Origin: Siniperca chuatsi
Lineage: Eukaryota; Chordata; Actinopteri; Centrarchiformes; Sinipercidae
Assembly: GCF_020085105.1 (NCBI RefSeq)
Contig: NC_058057.1
Span: 27,074,042 to 27,138,041 of the forward strand
Direction of reading: 5' to 3'
Length of the DNA: 64,000 nt
The position numbers and the translations under genes were made by a program. The notes below the pieces were generated by a model, which did not search any database, had not been told where the DNA came from, and saw only the letters and a program-made list of their open reading frames with translations. Below, in pieces: positions 53,521 through 64,000 of the stretch (position 1 is its first letter; each line of letters starts with the position of its first letter).

Positions 53521-54501
53521 TTGTGTTTCATCCATAGGAGGGATACTGGAATGGAATGTACTCTGTAATAACACACACTGGATTTCTTTCCTTCTGTAGC
53601 TGTGTGATCCTGTGGCGAAAAAGGCCTTTCAGAATTGTTCACCTTTCACTTTGAGCATTAAAACTCGGGGAAATGTGTGGAGATTCTTTCAGGCTGCTGA
53701 GGTGATAACATGTTTCTGTCTGCCTTGGACGTTTTGGGGAGTTTCTTCAGACTGCAATCGTCTCGTTCACATTTTCATTTTCTTTGTCTGTTTTCTCATT
53801 TTCTTTCTCAGAGTGTCCACAGAAAAATGGCAGCAGGTGTGGATGAGATGTTTGCAGCTGTGCAGGCTGCTGTAAGTCGACTTACAGAAATACCAACTGC
53901 ACACTACTACTGCAGTTTCCGTGCCGACTGAAACTGATGTCGGCAAGACAAATCGCTCACTACACACTGGTTCGGGCAAAATAACCTCTCCCAAACAAAA
54001 TTAAAAACCAGCCAAGATGAACATGTTAGCCTGATACTCAGACTGAAGTTTCGTTTCACGTCATAATTCAGTCTGACTGTTTCTCAGGAGATGATGAGGT
54101 CAGCTCCTGCTTGTGGGCAGCGCCTGGCAGTTTACCTGTGGAGGACACAGTCAACGTCTTCCTCCTTCCGTGTATTGTCTCCTCTGACTGAGAGCAACAG
54201 GATGTTGGCCAGCCTCTTCCACCTCTTCTATGCTAACGTTGTTCAGGGCACAGCACTCGGTGCCGACCTGACCTTCTTGGTGGGCTCTTTACTTGAATCA
54301 ACCACACATTCAAAATCCAAACTGTTATTCTTTCCCCTTTGCAAAATCTCAAAACTTAATTTGGTGTTTGGTGCATGAAAGACTCCCAGGCTCAATAGTT
54401 TATATTTTTCTTGTTGTCTCTTGATTCTTTTCTAGTTAGTCTGACAGGGGAAAGCGTTATGAAATGCAGAGATAGTGATAGAAAAAGGGGAAACCTATTA
54501 T
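53212..54501 (+). repeat. Inverted duplication, left arm
   Basis: About 1290 bases recur in reverse complement at 56104-57391 with only a few visible differences, about 99% identity. The arm contains identical short frames (54091-54378 and its partner) with no domain. The outer end lies in the pyrimidine-rich tract. Confidence 0.92.
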
Positions 54502-56103
54502 TCTATTTCTGTGTTTGAATGTCTCTCTCAAACTCCCCTCTTCTCTATTTGTCTATCTCCTTCTCCTGGAGACTAATAAGCACTTGTAGCTATCTATTAT
54601 CAATTGTGTGTGTGTGTGTGTGTGTGCGTGGCATCTGAATGGGTTGGTTTGCACAAGTGAAGCAGTGCAGATATTTTATGATGAAAGGTACTGCAGCGCA
54701 GTAGATTATGAAATAGCATCAGAGCTGCCTTGTAGTAAACACTGAGACAGAGAGAAACAGACAGTGAAGACAGAAAGATGAGAAAACAAGAGAAAAAGAC
54801 AAGACAAACAGATATTAATCCTAGAAAACACATGGTTACCTTTCGAGAAACATGAGAAATCAATAGAATCTCAACATGTCAAAAAAAACATTACACTAAA
54901 AAGGTAAACGACATACTCTACACATCTCCACTGAGCTTACCTCTTATTCTTCGCTGCATCATGTCCGAAGACGCAGGTTTACCAAACGAATCCTCTCCCA
55001 TTTGTGTACAAAGCACAGTTTCGGTTCCAGTGTTCAAAGGAATTCTTCGCCACGCAGTTCCTCAGTGGATACTCGTCTGCAGCTGGTCTGAAGACTAAGA
55101 CGCTATTTGACGATCCGAAAGCGCCTCATTTGAAGCTTACGATGCCTTGAGGTGTAGAGGTCGAGATGGTGAATGGGCACGTAGCGAATCCGACTTTCAC
55201 TCGGTGGACCAGTCTGCTGTCACAATCTAAAAGTTAATGTTTCCCTTTTGAAACCGTAAATATGATCTTTGTCAAAAACATACCCAAGTGTTTTAGTTGC
55301 CCAACCTTAACCACAGGATAGCTGTAGTTCATTCACCATAACCACAATCTTATCCATAGCTGCCATGCACAAATACTGAAGAACGTTGGCTTTGAGGAAG
55401 GAGATAGATGACCGAGAATCAAACGAGAGGAAATGTAAAGAGACAATGAATGAAAGAGAATTAAGTGAGAAATGTCTAAAACAATTTAGTGAACTTGTTA
55501 TAGATGAGAGAAGAACATGAGAGAGAGAGAGAAAGACAAGGGCAGACAAACCAAGAGAAAATGAATGACGAGAGAGACGGAGGACACGTCGTCTTCAGAG
55601 GGCTGAGCCAGGACCATCTAATCAGCAGTAATACAATTTGACCCATTCAGTGGTTTGATTAAGGAGCCATTAGCAGAAGCAATCAAAGAAAAGCAACAGT
55701 GTGGATGTTCCTCCACAGCTCTGCTGACTTCACTTCAGTAATGGATTATTTTAACATGATTTCATCAATAGCCATTTCCAGAAACACGAGTGCGGACGCA
55801 ATCCAGCACTAGCTGTTCCCTAACCCTGGAACAGTTAGTGCCTTGCTCTACCAAACGGGGAATTGAACCCCTAACCATCGTTCTTCAGTGAGGACTGTGT
55901 TTAACAAGAAACGTCATGGCCAGAGGAGAAATGTGCAGCTGAAAAGCACAGAAAACCACCAATCAAAAGGTTCACTTCAATCACTGAATTTCATATTAAC
56001 AATGGATCAAATGACTGTGTGTAATGTGAAAGGGTCGCTCATAGTGACAAATCCACACAGAAATATCGCCCCACTGTAGTTCCCCTCATCTCTGTTTTGT
56101 TTT
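54502..56103. other. Unique spacer of the inverted duplication
   Basis: This 1.6-kb spacer lacks a gene. It holds a (GT)n run at 54605-54626 and a possible conserved non-coding stretch around 55600-55770 rich in ATTA and AATCAA motifs. Confidence 0.45.
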
Positions 56104-57391
56104 ATAATAGGTTTCCCCTTTTTCTATCACTATCTCTGCATTTCATAACGCTTTCCCCTGTCAGACTAACTAGAAAAGAATCAAGAGACAACAAGAAAAA
56201 TATAAACTATTGAGCCTGGGAGTCTTTCATGCACCAAACACCAAATTAAGTTTTGAGATTTTGCAAAGGGGAAAGAATAACAGTTTGGATTTTGAATGTG
56301 TGGTTGATTCAAGTAAAGAGCCCACCAAGAAGGTCAGGTCGGCACCGAGTGCTGTGCCCTGAACAACGTTAGCATAGAAGAGGTGGAAGAGGCTGGCCAA
56401 CATCCTGTTGCTCTCAGTCAGAGGAGACAATACACGGAAGGAGGAAGACGTTGACTGTGTCCTCCACAGGTAAACTGCCAGGCGTTGCCCACAAGCAGGA
56501 GCTGACCTCATCATCTCCTGAGAAACAGACTGAATTATGACGTGAAACGAAACTTCAGTCTGAGTATCAGGCTAACATGTTCATCTTGGCTGGTTTTTTT
56601 TTTTGTTTGGGAGAGGTTATTTTGCCCGAACCAGTGTGTAGTGAGTGATTTGTCTTGCCGACATCAGTTTCAGTCGGCACGGAAACTGCAGTAGTAGTGT
56701 GCAGTTGGTATTTCTGTAAGTCGACTTACAGCAGCCTGCACAGCTGCAAACATCTCATCCACACCTGCCGCCATTTTTCTGTGGACACTCTGAGAAAGAA
56801 AATGAGAAAACAGACAAAGAAAATGAAAATGTGAACGAGACGATTGCAGTCTGAAGAAACTCCCCAAAACGTCCAAGGCAGACAGAAACATGTTATCACC
56901 TCAGCAGCCTGAAAGAATCTCCACACATTTCCCCGAGTTTTAATGCTCAAAGTGAAAGGTGAACAATTCTGAAAGGCCTTTTTCGCCACAGGATCACACA
57001 GCTACAGAAGGAAAGAAATCCAGTGTGTGTTATTACAGAGTACATTCCATTCCAGTATCCCTCCTATGGATGAAACACGAGATAATGTAGGGAGGAAGAG
57101 GAGGAAGAAGAGGAAGTTGCTGGCAGAGGACCAGTTGGATAGTAGAGGGCAACGAAACAAAGAAGTAAAGAGAGGGAGACCGTTTGTGACATGCAGGAAA
57201 GTAAAGATGTATAGAGAGAGCAGTGACAGGGAATAGAAAGATAAGGATGGACGAAAAAAGTAAAAGCATGGAAGAGAGGTAGGAGGGAGGGAAGAGGAGA
57301 GAAAAAATGGAGGAAGGAAGTAAGAGGGAAAAAGCATAGAGGTAGGTAGGTAGGAAGGAAAGGAGGGAGGAGGATATAGAGAGAGGGAAAG
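56104..57391 (-). repeat. Inverted duplication, right arm
   Basis: This is the reverse-complement copy of 53212-54501. Visible differences include a pure T run near 56592 where the left arm has an interrupted one, and single changes near 56768 and 57080. Sequence beyond 57391 is unrelated to that beyond 53212. Confidence 0.92.
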
Positions 57392-58266
57392 GTCTAGTGT
57401 GGACTCTTTATTGAAAGAGTAACTCTTTGGGCCCTTTGGCTGTCAGCCTGCAGGTCACTGCAGAGTTTTTAATGATATTTCTAAAATAAAATACTTGGCA
57501 GAAGTTTTAACAGTAACTGATTTTTGAAGTTTTGGGGATTTTGAAACTGATGAAGTTTTGGAGAGTGTGTACTTTTTGTCGTCTAATCCTCTCACATAAA
57601 GACGGCCTGGTGACTCTGTTTTAATTTACTAAGCAGCTGCTTGTCTTTTTTACATTTTATTTTGCATCTTTCTGAATATTTATAGGCTGTTTTATCAGTG
57701 GGGATAGGTATAAAGAGACTCTGTCTGCCCATAGTGTTTTAAATCATTTCTATAGGGAAATACTGTAGGGGTAAATTAGTTAGGTGCTTTATCGTTGTGA
57801 TAGCAGTTATGTGTGTGTGTGTGTGTGTTTTATCACAGGGCAGAAGTTTTAAGACTTGGTCTGTGAGTGTGTGATGTTGGTTAACTGATACCTGCACTTC
57901 AGTCAATTCATTACTGAACTCTCAGCCATGGTAGGGTCCTACTGTCACTGATCAGAGCTGGTCGGTTTTCAGCACTTGGCCTGTACTTGTTCCCAGAAGA
58001 TCCCTGCGCTGTACCTCGACGCGCTTGACGTGACGCTGACCAATGTGTGTTGCCCTTTAGCCTTTCCGTCTTCAGTTATCTCTGTCTACTTTATTTTGAC
58101 CACTTAAGATACTAAAAACAAACAGTTTTCTGCTAGTTCTGGAACAGAGTTTGTCGGCTGGTTAACTGAGGTAGTTTTAAAAGCACACTAGCATTAACTG
58201 GATCAGTTTGATGAAGCTGAATGACTCATCTCATCATCTTTACCGTACTGGAAGTATCCTTTGAAC
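57392..58266. other. Non-coding sequence
   Basis: No gene seen; short (GT)n run at 57811-57828. Confidence 0.35.
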
Positions 58267-58279
58267 ATCTTCAATACTT

Positions 58280-58541
58280 CGTAGAAAAGGTTTCAGTCGT
58301 AGTCATCTGTACACTGTTTTCAGAATCAAGACGTTTCGGCTCCCATCTGGAAGTCATTCTCAATTGTGAAAATGGTCTGAGAACTCAGAAATTTAAACTA
58401 CTCTGTGTTGCTTAGGCCCCGCCCTCAGGGAGGAGTCTACCTGAGTGTCTGCTGTAACTAGGCAGGGTAAACAGCAGACAACCTTTTCTACGATTGAACA
58501 CTCCTGGGCAAATGAGGGACTACACCGTCCTGTTTTGAAGG
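58280..58541. mobile_element. 262-bp element with 13-bp target duplication
   Basis: This has the same terminal sequences as the element at 24558-25160. It is flanked by the 13-base duplication ATCTTCAATACTT at 58267-58279 and 58542-58554. The middle is shorter and no protein is encoded. Confidence 0.75.
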
Positions 58542-59399
58542 ATCTTCAATACTTGCTAATATGAAAATAACGCACCATCTGAAGCACATCTTAATTGGAC
58601 TGTAATGTTATTCACAGTCCCAGCTCACTGTAAGAACACGTCCTCTGCTATTTTCTTTTGATTCCTTTTGTTTTTAAAAGCAGGCTTAGCTAGTTACTGT
58701 TACTTGAAAAAGGGAACAGTACGTAATACATTTTTCTCGAGGCTCATACTGATCACAGAGAAGCAGAATGCGTTAGAAAGAGGAAAGAGAGGAAGAAATA
58801 AAGTGCTTCTGTCCCCTGCTGGATCACTTCCCTTCCTTCCCTCTTTATTTCTTCACATCTGTCTCACACCTTTTAATGTAGATTGTGGATGCAGGGCATT
58901 GTGCATGTCATGAGGGGGATGAATTCTCTCATTCTTCTTCCCTGCCTCAGAGGCCCCTTTGTCCCACTCCATCACCATGACTTTATTTTCTCCACAAAGC
59001 CGAAGTGTTAAATAAATTAGGAGCTGTGGTCTCTTGACAGATGTTAGCCAGCCCCTGGACTGCCGCGCTACAGTAAACCAACCTGTGCCATCTCGACTCC
59101 CCCACAGTGACTCATTAAACTTGGTTTATTGGGTTGGATTTACTTAAGCTTGGTATTGATTAGCCATTTAAAGTGGCAGTGGCTTGTGCCACATGACATT
59201 TAAAGCACCACTTAGTTTGTATATAAACACAGAATGTGTTTAAGGAGAGCGGCTATTTGACGGACACTCATCAGGTGGACACGATGACGTTGCTTTGCTA
59301 TGTTAGCAATTTCAACTTGATAAGACCATAATATGTTAAACGTGTTATATTTAAACTGTACACTTTTAAACCTGAATAATGCAGCTTGACAGTGTTGTA

Positions 59400-59430
<31 letters not shown>

Positions 59431-59442
59431 AATAATAATAAA
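59400..59442. repeat. (ATT)n/(AAT)n microsatellite
   Basis: An ATT run switches to an AAT run in its centre, forming a short inverted repeat. Confidence 0.95.
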
Positions 59443-60741
59443 AATACTCTGCTTGGAGTAATAATTTGTGTCTGATATGGTTTTTATCTCTGCAAAAAAG
59501 TTCAATTTGTGTATGGTGTAAAGTTACTCTGAAGTCATCTGTAATCTGTCTGTCTCACTTTGATAAAAACAACACTAACCAACTAATCAGGGTGTAAACA
59601 TTTTGTTACACAGCAGGTGCAGATCGGAGGTTTATTAAAAAGTACGAGTGCTCACCGTTTTGTGGAGAGGTTTTCAGATTTGGCATAAACAATAGAACAA
59701 CAAGCCAAAAAGCGCAGCCAGCCTGACAGGCAGACACAGCTTTTTAATTAAACACAATCACATCCAGGCATTCAGGTCTGTCGTAATCCAGACAAACGTC
59801 AGCCCAACCTTCCTCCTCATTGTTGTATCTCTCTCTCTCCTGTTAATGGAGTGAATGTGTTCAGCCATTAAAAGTTTTCCATCATTGTGACGGCTTTCTG
59901 TCGTCTGGGATCAGAAGTGGCAGGTTTTAATATTAGTGAGGTGGGGGTGAATCCCTTAGCATCTCCACTAACACACATCAACACACAAGCAGAAGATGGA
60001 ATAAGAGTGTAAAGCTCTGGCAGCAGCTCCGAGAGTCTGAATTATCAGAAATATGAGTGTTGTGCTTATTTTCTTATAAAGCTCCAAGGAGCACAATGTG
60101 TCGTGGAAACCTGCTTTGTATTTGAGTTCGCTTCTCATGTCATTCCTGAGCTATCAAGGTGGAATACTACTGGCCTCGTGCTATTGATTTTTACTTGTTT
60201 TTTTTCCTGATAATGCAGATATGGCATGAAACATGTCGCTTTGCTCTGGCAGGAAGTGCGATAACAGATTAGGCAGAAACCCAGACACTATTAAAAGTTT
60301 CTAAATGTAGAGCATTCACCACATAAATGTGCCACTTATTTTTTTTAAACAATGCTCCACCATACAGATGGATAAATGACTGCTATAGTAATTACAATCT
60401 ATGTTAGTAACGTCCATCTATGCTAGTTTTGTGTAGCTGATGCATATAGTGGAAGATGATGGTTTAGGGTTGAATCACAGCTCTTGGTCGTTTGTGTATG
60501 TTTGTCGCGTGTCTTGACAAATGGTTCTTTTCGAGGGTTTTATCCTTGAATTTTTTTTTTCAAAAATATGGTGTGTAGCTTTGGGTCCTCACAAAGATAG
60601 AAATACAAGAACATATACTGTACACACAGGCTCATCTACCCACATGAGAAATTTCATCACCGTGTGTAAACACACACAGTGCCCGGGTCGATGAGATCCA
60701 TCAGCTGGATCTCTGCAGGTTGCTGTCACACTCGTGTACGT

Positions 60742-60743
<2 letters not shown>

Positions 60744-60779
<36 letters not shown>
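60744..60779. repeat. (CA)n microsatellite
   Basis: Perfect CA run. Confidence 0.95.
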
Positions 60780-60781
<2 letters not shown>

Positions 60782-62355
60782 ACTATTTAATAAGACATCA
60801 CCTTAACATGACTGTTGTACTTTGTAGTGGCAATTTCTGCGGAATAAAGAAACACTCAAGGCAACCACTCGTCTTTCTGTAGGTTTACTTCAAGCGTCTG
60901 CAGACGGACTCACAGCAGCACAAACATACGTCAGTATAATCTGCTCTGAATGAGCACAGGGGGAAAGGAGCATCAGGTATTTACCCAGTCTTCAGGGTCG
61001 GCCTCCTCAGCCCGGGGAGACCAGTGTCCCTGAAGTCTGGACACAACAGTCACTAGGATGTTTTGTAGCTCCATGTCCTCTTTGTTTTTTCTCGCTTCTT
61101 TCCATTTTCTTCACTTTCCTGTTGCATTTGCTTCTCAGAATCACTCAAATTTCAAGTCCACAGTTTTTTTCATAGTTTTACTTATTTATCAGTGCAAACA
61201 ATAATATTTTACTATTTGTCTTTTCATTTGCGTTTAGTTATTTATTTGAGGGTGGTGAATTGAGGAGAAAAGATTAGAAAAAGGAAAGAAATACGCAACA
61301 TGAAACCCGACAAAACACAAAAAACCAACGATGCAGTTTATTTAGAATTTACAGCAAGTCACTCTTACGTATTACATTTTAAAAAAGAAATGAGATTCTG
61401 TCCATACAAAATGAACGTAGCCTGCACTTCCTGGGTTACCAGCTCTGCCTGTCAGTAACTTCTGGTCGAATTATTTCGTATTCTGTCAGATTGTCTCAGT
61501 TTTCTGTCACTCACAGCCCTCAAATATTCTGCCATCCTGTCCTCTCTGTTCATCATCCCTTATTCCCTTCTTCTTCCTTCCAACTCCACCTAACTTTGTA
61601 AAGCATTTTCACCCTCCAACTTTTTCTGTCTAACTCTCTCTGTCTCTTTATATGTGCATGTCTGCTGGTGGAGGCTTACGGCAGCAGGCCAGCTCACATG
61701 GTTCTAATAAATAACATAATAATAATAATACATGTTACTTATAGGGTACACAGAGACACTCTACATAAGTTAAAATGGGCATAGAAAGCAACACACTAAA
61801 AACATAACACCCGACATTAATCAAATTAAAAGCAGTTCTGAAGAGGAGAGTTTTGATAAGTGACCTGAACATGGACAGGTCGGTGCAGTCTCCAGAGGGA
61901 GGGGGCAGCTGTGGAGAGGGCTCTGTCGACCCAGGTCCGGACTCAGTCTGGTTTCTAGTAGACTGCTCAGTATGTCCTTATTTTCTATATTCAAGTAAAT
62001 ATAGTTTAGTCTCTGGCCAAGGAGGACTTCAGTTTTTCAGACCACCGTGTCTCATTTTCTTTTTAGTAATTATCATAAATTGGACATCAGTTGCCACCTT
62101 AAAATTCAAGCAAATTAAAGCATTTTACTTGGAAACGATTTTGTTGCCCATAGCATGTCAGTTCAATTAAATACCATGAGAACAATGTTCTTAATTACTT
62201 AATAATTAATTCACTGATTAACCTAATCATCTACAAATAGCCTCTTTTGGAATCCCAGCCTAGTCTCATAGTGATGGTAAAGAGTCTGACTTAGCAATTA
62301 ACTCTTCATCACTCGTAGTAGCAGTCTTAGTAGCAACACTAATCTCCATCCGCTG

Positions 62356-62830
62356 TCATGTCCTGCTCTGCTTCTTAGCTTTGGTTTTCCTTAGTTTCAT
62401 GTTTTCTATCGATGTTTCCTGTTTTATTTTGAAATATTCTCCTTGTAGTTTTGCTTCCTGTCTTTGATTGCTTGCCTCGCTTTGATTGGTTTCACCTTTG
62501 TCTCGTTGTCTCCCCTCACCGGAGTCTATTTTAGTCGGTGTGTTTCCTTTGTTCAGCGTAGGATCGTTGTACTGTGTGTGAAGCGGTCCAGCTCGTTCTA
62601 GTGTTTGTGGATTTACTTCATGGTTTGGTTTATCTGCCTGACTTCTTTGGACTTGACTCTGCCTGCTCCCCGTCGTATCTGTTTGCCTGTGTTGGGACTT
62701 ATTCCCCGGTTTGACCTCTGCCTTTCCTCACCATTAAAATCCCCGAACTGCACCTGCTCGGCCTCGGTGTCTGCGTTTGGGTTCGGCCCCGTGTGTTCCC
62801 CGGTTTCCTGCTTGACTAAACGCAACATCA
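62356..62830 (+). mobile_element. LTR-like retroelement fragment
   Basis: The text from TGTCATGTCCTGC to ACGCAACA has the layout of a fish LTR: TGT start, a promoter-like CTATTTTAGTC near 62527, TTGTTCAGCGTAGG after it, and CA end. That promoter segment closely resembles those in the 3373-5173 element. No target duplication was found, so borders are tentative. Confidence 0.45.
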
Positions 62831-62879
62831 GCAGGTTTTCCTCAGCGTGTGAAGCGCTGATGTCAGGGCAGCAGAAAAC

Positions 62880-64000
62880 TACAGAGTGACGATGCATGTT
62901 AAAGAATTTGGGTGCTATGTCTTCATCAAAACAAATCATTGATCCAGTATCAAGTTCACAAACTTTAAAAGATTTTCAGGGACTGTGGAAAGGCCCTGAT
63001 GAATATAAAAGTGTGTTATCGCATGTCTCATTCTGGTCTTCACACAGCAAAGGATTACATAATGTTAAAGGAAAAAACCCAAAAACAAACTTGCTTCATA
63101 TTTTCAGCATTTCAGAATAACTTTGCCTCTCTGCCCTTGAAAGAAAACGTGCAGAGAGCAACAATGAAGATATTTTTGACTCCGTTTGAGTACAGTGAAA
63201 CTTAGAGCTTGACTTGTAGTCTCTGGACTGTGCAGAACACAAGGAAGGAAGTGCAGTCAGTATTACTACTTCTCAAACACTGTCATCATCCAGGAGGCTC
63301 GTTCAGTTTTAGCCCCTGCAGCATAATTACTGTAGCTTAAAGGTCCAAATCATCTGTTACAATGCTGCAGTGTCTCAAATACTCTGTATCATTCTGTTCC
63401 AACTCTTCACTGAAGCTATGATTACACTGAGGGAAATATTCAAACCCAAAAATCAGTCTTTATGGCTGAAGGGCTAAACGCAAAGGTCAAACCTGTGCAT
63501 ATTTTCTTTGTAAGCGGCGTCACGACGTGCATCCGAGTCATTAAGACTCTTCCCTACTTCTCAATTTGAGGATTTTCTGCTTTTCTTTGTTTTGTCACTG
63601 TAAACTGAGTATCTTTAGGTTTAGGACTGTTGGTCAGACAAAAACAAGACATTTGAATAAGTCAGCTGGGAAATTGTGAAAGGCATTTTAAATTTTTTAT
63701 AGACTTAAATGCTCAGTTGAAAAGAAATCGACGCATCAATCGCTAATGAAAATTAGTTTTCGGAAATACCATTCTCCAGCATTAATGCACATTAGTGCTC
63801 CAGGAAAGCAGCAATTAATAACACTGGCTTCTGGGATCGGCACATCACACGACTACTTCCTGTGCTACTGTACGTCACGTGGTGTGCTCCATGGGTGTCG
63901 AATGACACGACATGAGGTGTCTTTATAGAAACCAGACGTGTGGCTGTCTGGAAATCCATCCCTGAGAAGAGACATCGGTCTTGAGATTTAGAAACTGGAT
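62880..64000. other. Non-coding sequence to the window end
   Basis: No gene recognised. An ATTAGTTTT/ATTAATGCACATTAG-rich stretch near 63740-63830 could be a conserved regulatory element; unproven. Confidence 0.3.

Larger units (their letters stand above)
58555..61680. other. Gene-poor sequence with candidate conserved elements
   Basis: No gene recognised. Stretches 58980-59190 and 59690-59940 have the ATTA-rich, repeat-free texture of conserved non-coding elements, a guess that needs alignment. An L2-like or other dispersed fragment is possible near 60585. Confidence 0.3.

Noticed and set aside
52866-53599. Frames of 223 and 232 codons rich in Ser, Leu, Phe and Pro
   Set aside because: They lie in a C/T-only tract where stop codons are rare; the products are low complexity.
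54091-54378. A 95-codon frame present identically in both arms of the inverted duplication
   Set aside because: Identity is explained by the recent duplication; it has no domain and no conservation evidence.
62613-62939. A 108-codon - strand frame and its + strand partner at 62605-62889
   Set aside because: They lie in an LTR-like sequence and show no domain.

Overview
The window is vertebrate, almost certainly teleost (probably percomorph) genomic DNA. Genes are split by introns with GT/AG borders, sequence between them is 30-45% GC with many CA/GT microsatellites, and fish-type transposon relics (L2 LINE, LTR, Helitron) are frequent. No bacterial, plasmid or CRISPR features were seen.

Region 1 (1-25,200) is a tandem array of trace amine-associated receptor (TAAR) genes, all on the + strand. 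Two near-identical units of about 6.0 kb (1-6009) and 5.1 kb (6010-11145) are followed by a third broken one (11146-14432). Each unit carries one 333-codon receptor gene. Copy 1 (1126-2127) and copy 3 (12271-13272) are intact, and copy 2 (7139-8139) has a one-base frameshift in TM6. Copy 4 (about 16932-17251) keeps only the last third of the gene. A more diverged intact copy 5 lies at 22674-23675. Units 1 and 2 share an LTR-type insertion whose empty site is preserved in unit 4. Between units 3 and 4 lies a compositionally odd 2.5 kb stretch (14433-16931) that resembles nothing else in the window and may be an assembly fill-in. The window opens inside a repeat unit, so the array probably continues upstream.

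Region 2 (25,200-27,300) holds a decayed Helitron-type helicase remnant on the - strand.

Region 3 (27,300-39,850, - strand) is a complete beta-taxilin gene (txlnb): ten coding exons with consistent splice phases encoding about 701 residues, plus a likely 5' non-coding exon near 39.7 kb.

Region 4 (40,560-42,550, - strand) is a CITED-family p300/CBP-interacting transcriptional coactivator. To my knowledge human TXLNB and CITED2 are neighbours on 6q24 and the TAAR cluster is on 6q23, so the gene order supports txlnb and cited2 assignments.

Region 5 (42,600-64,000) has no gene I can support. It contains dispersed repeats, microsatellites, a 33-bp minisatellite, a 690-base pyrimidine-rich tract, and a near-perfect inverted duplication with 1.29-kb arms (53212-54501 and 56104-57391). 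It may be a regulatory gene desert next to the CITED gene. The receptors sense amines at the surface of (usually olfactory) cells, taxilin is a cytoplasmic syntaxin-binding coiled-coil protein, and CITED is nuclear. They form no pathway together and are linked only by ancient synteny.
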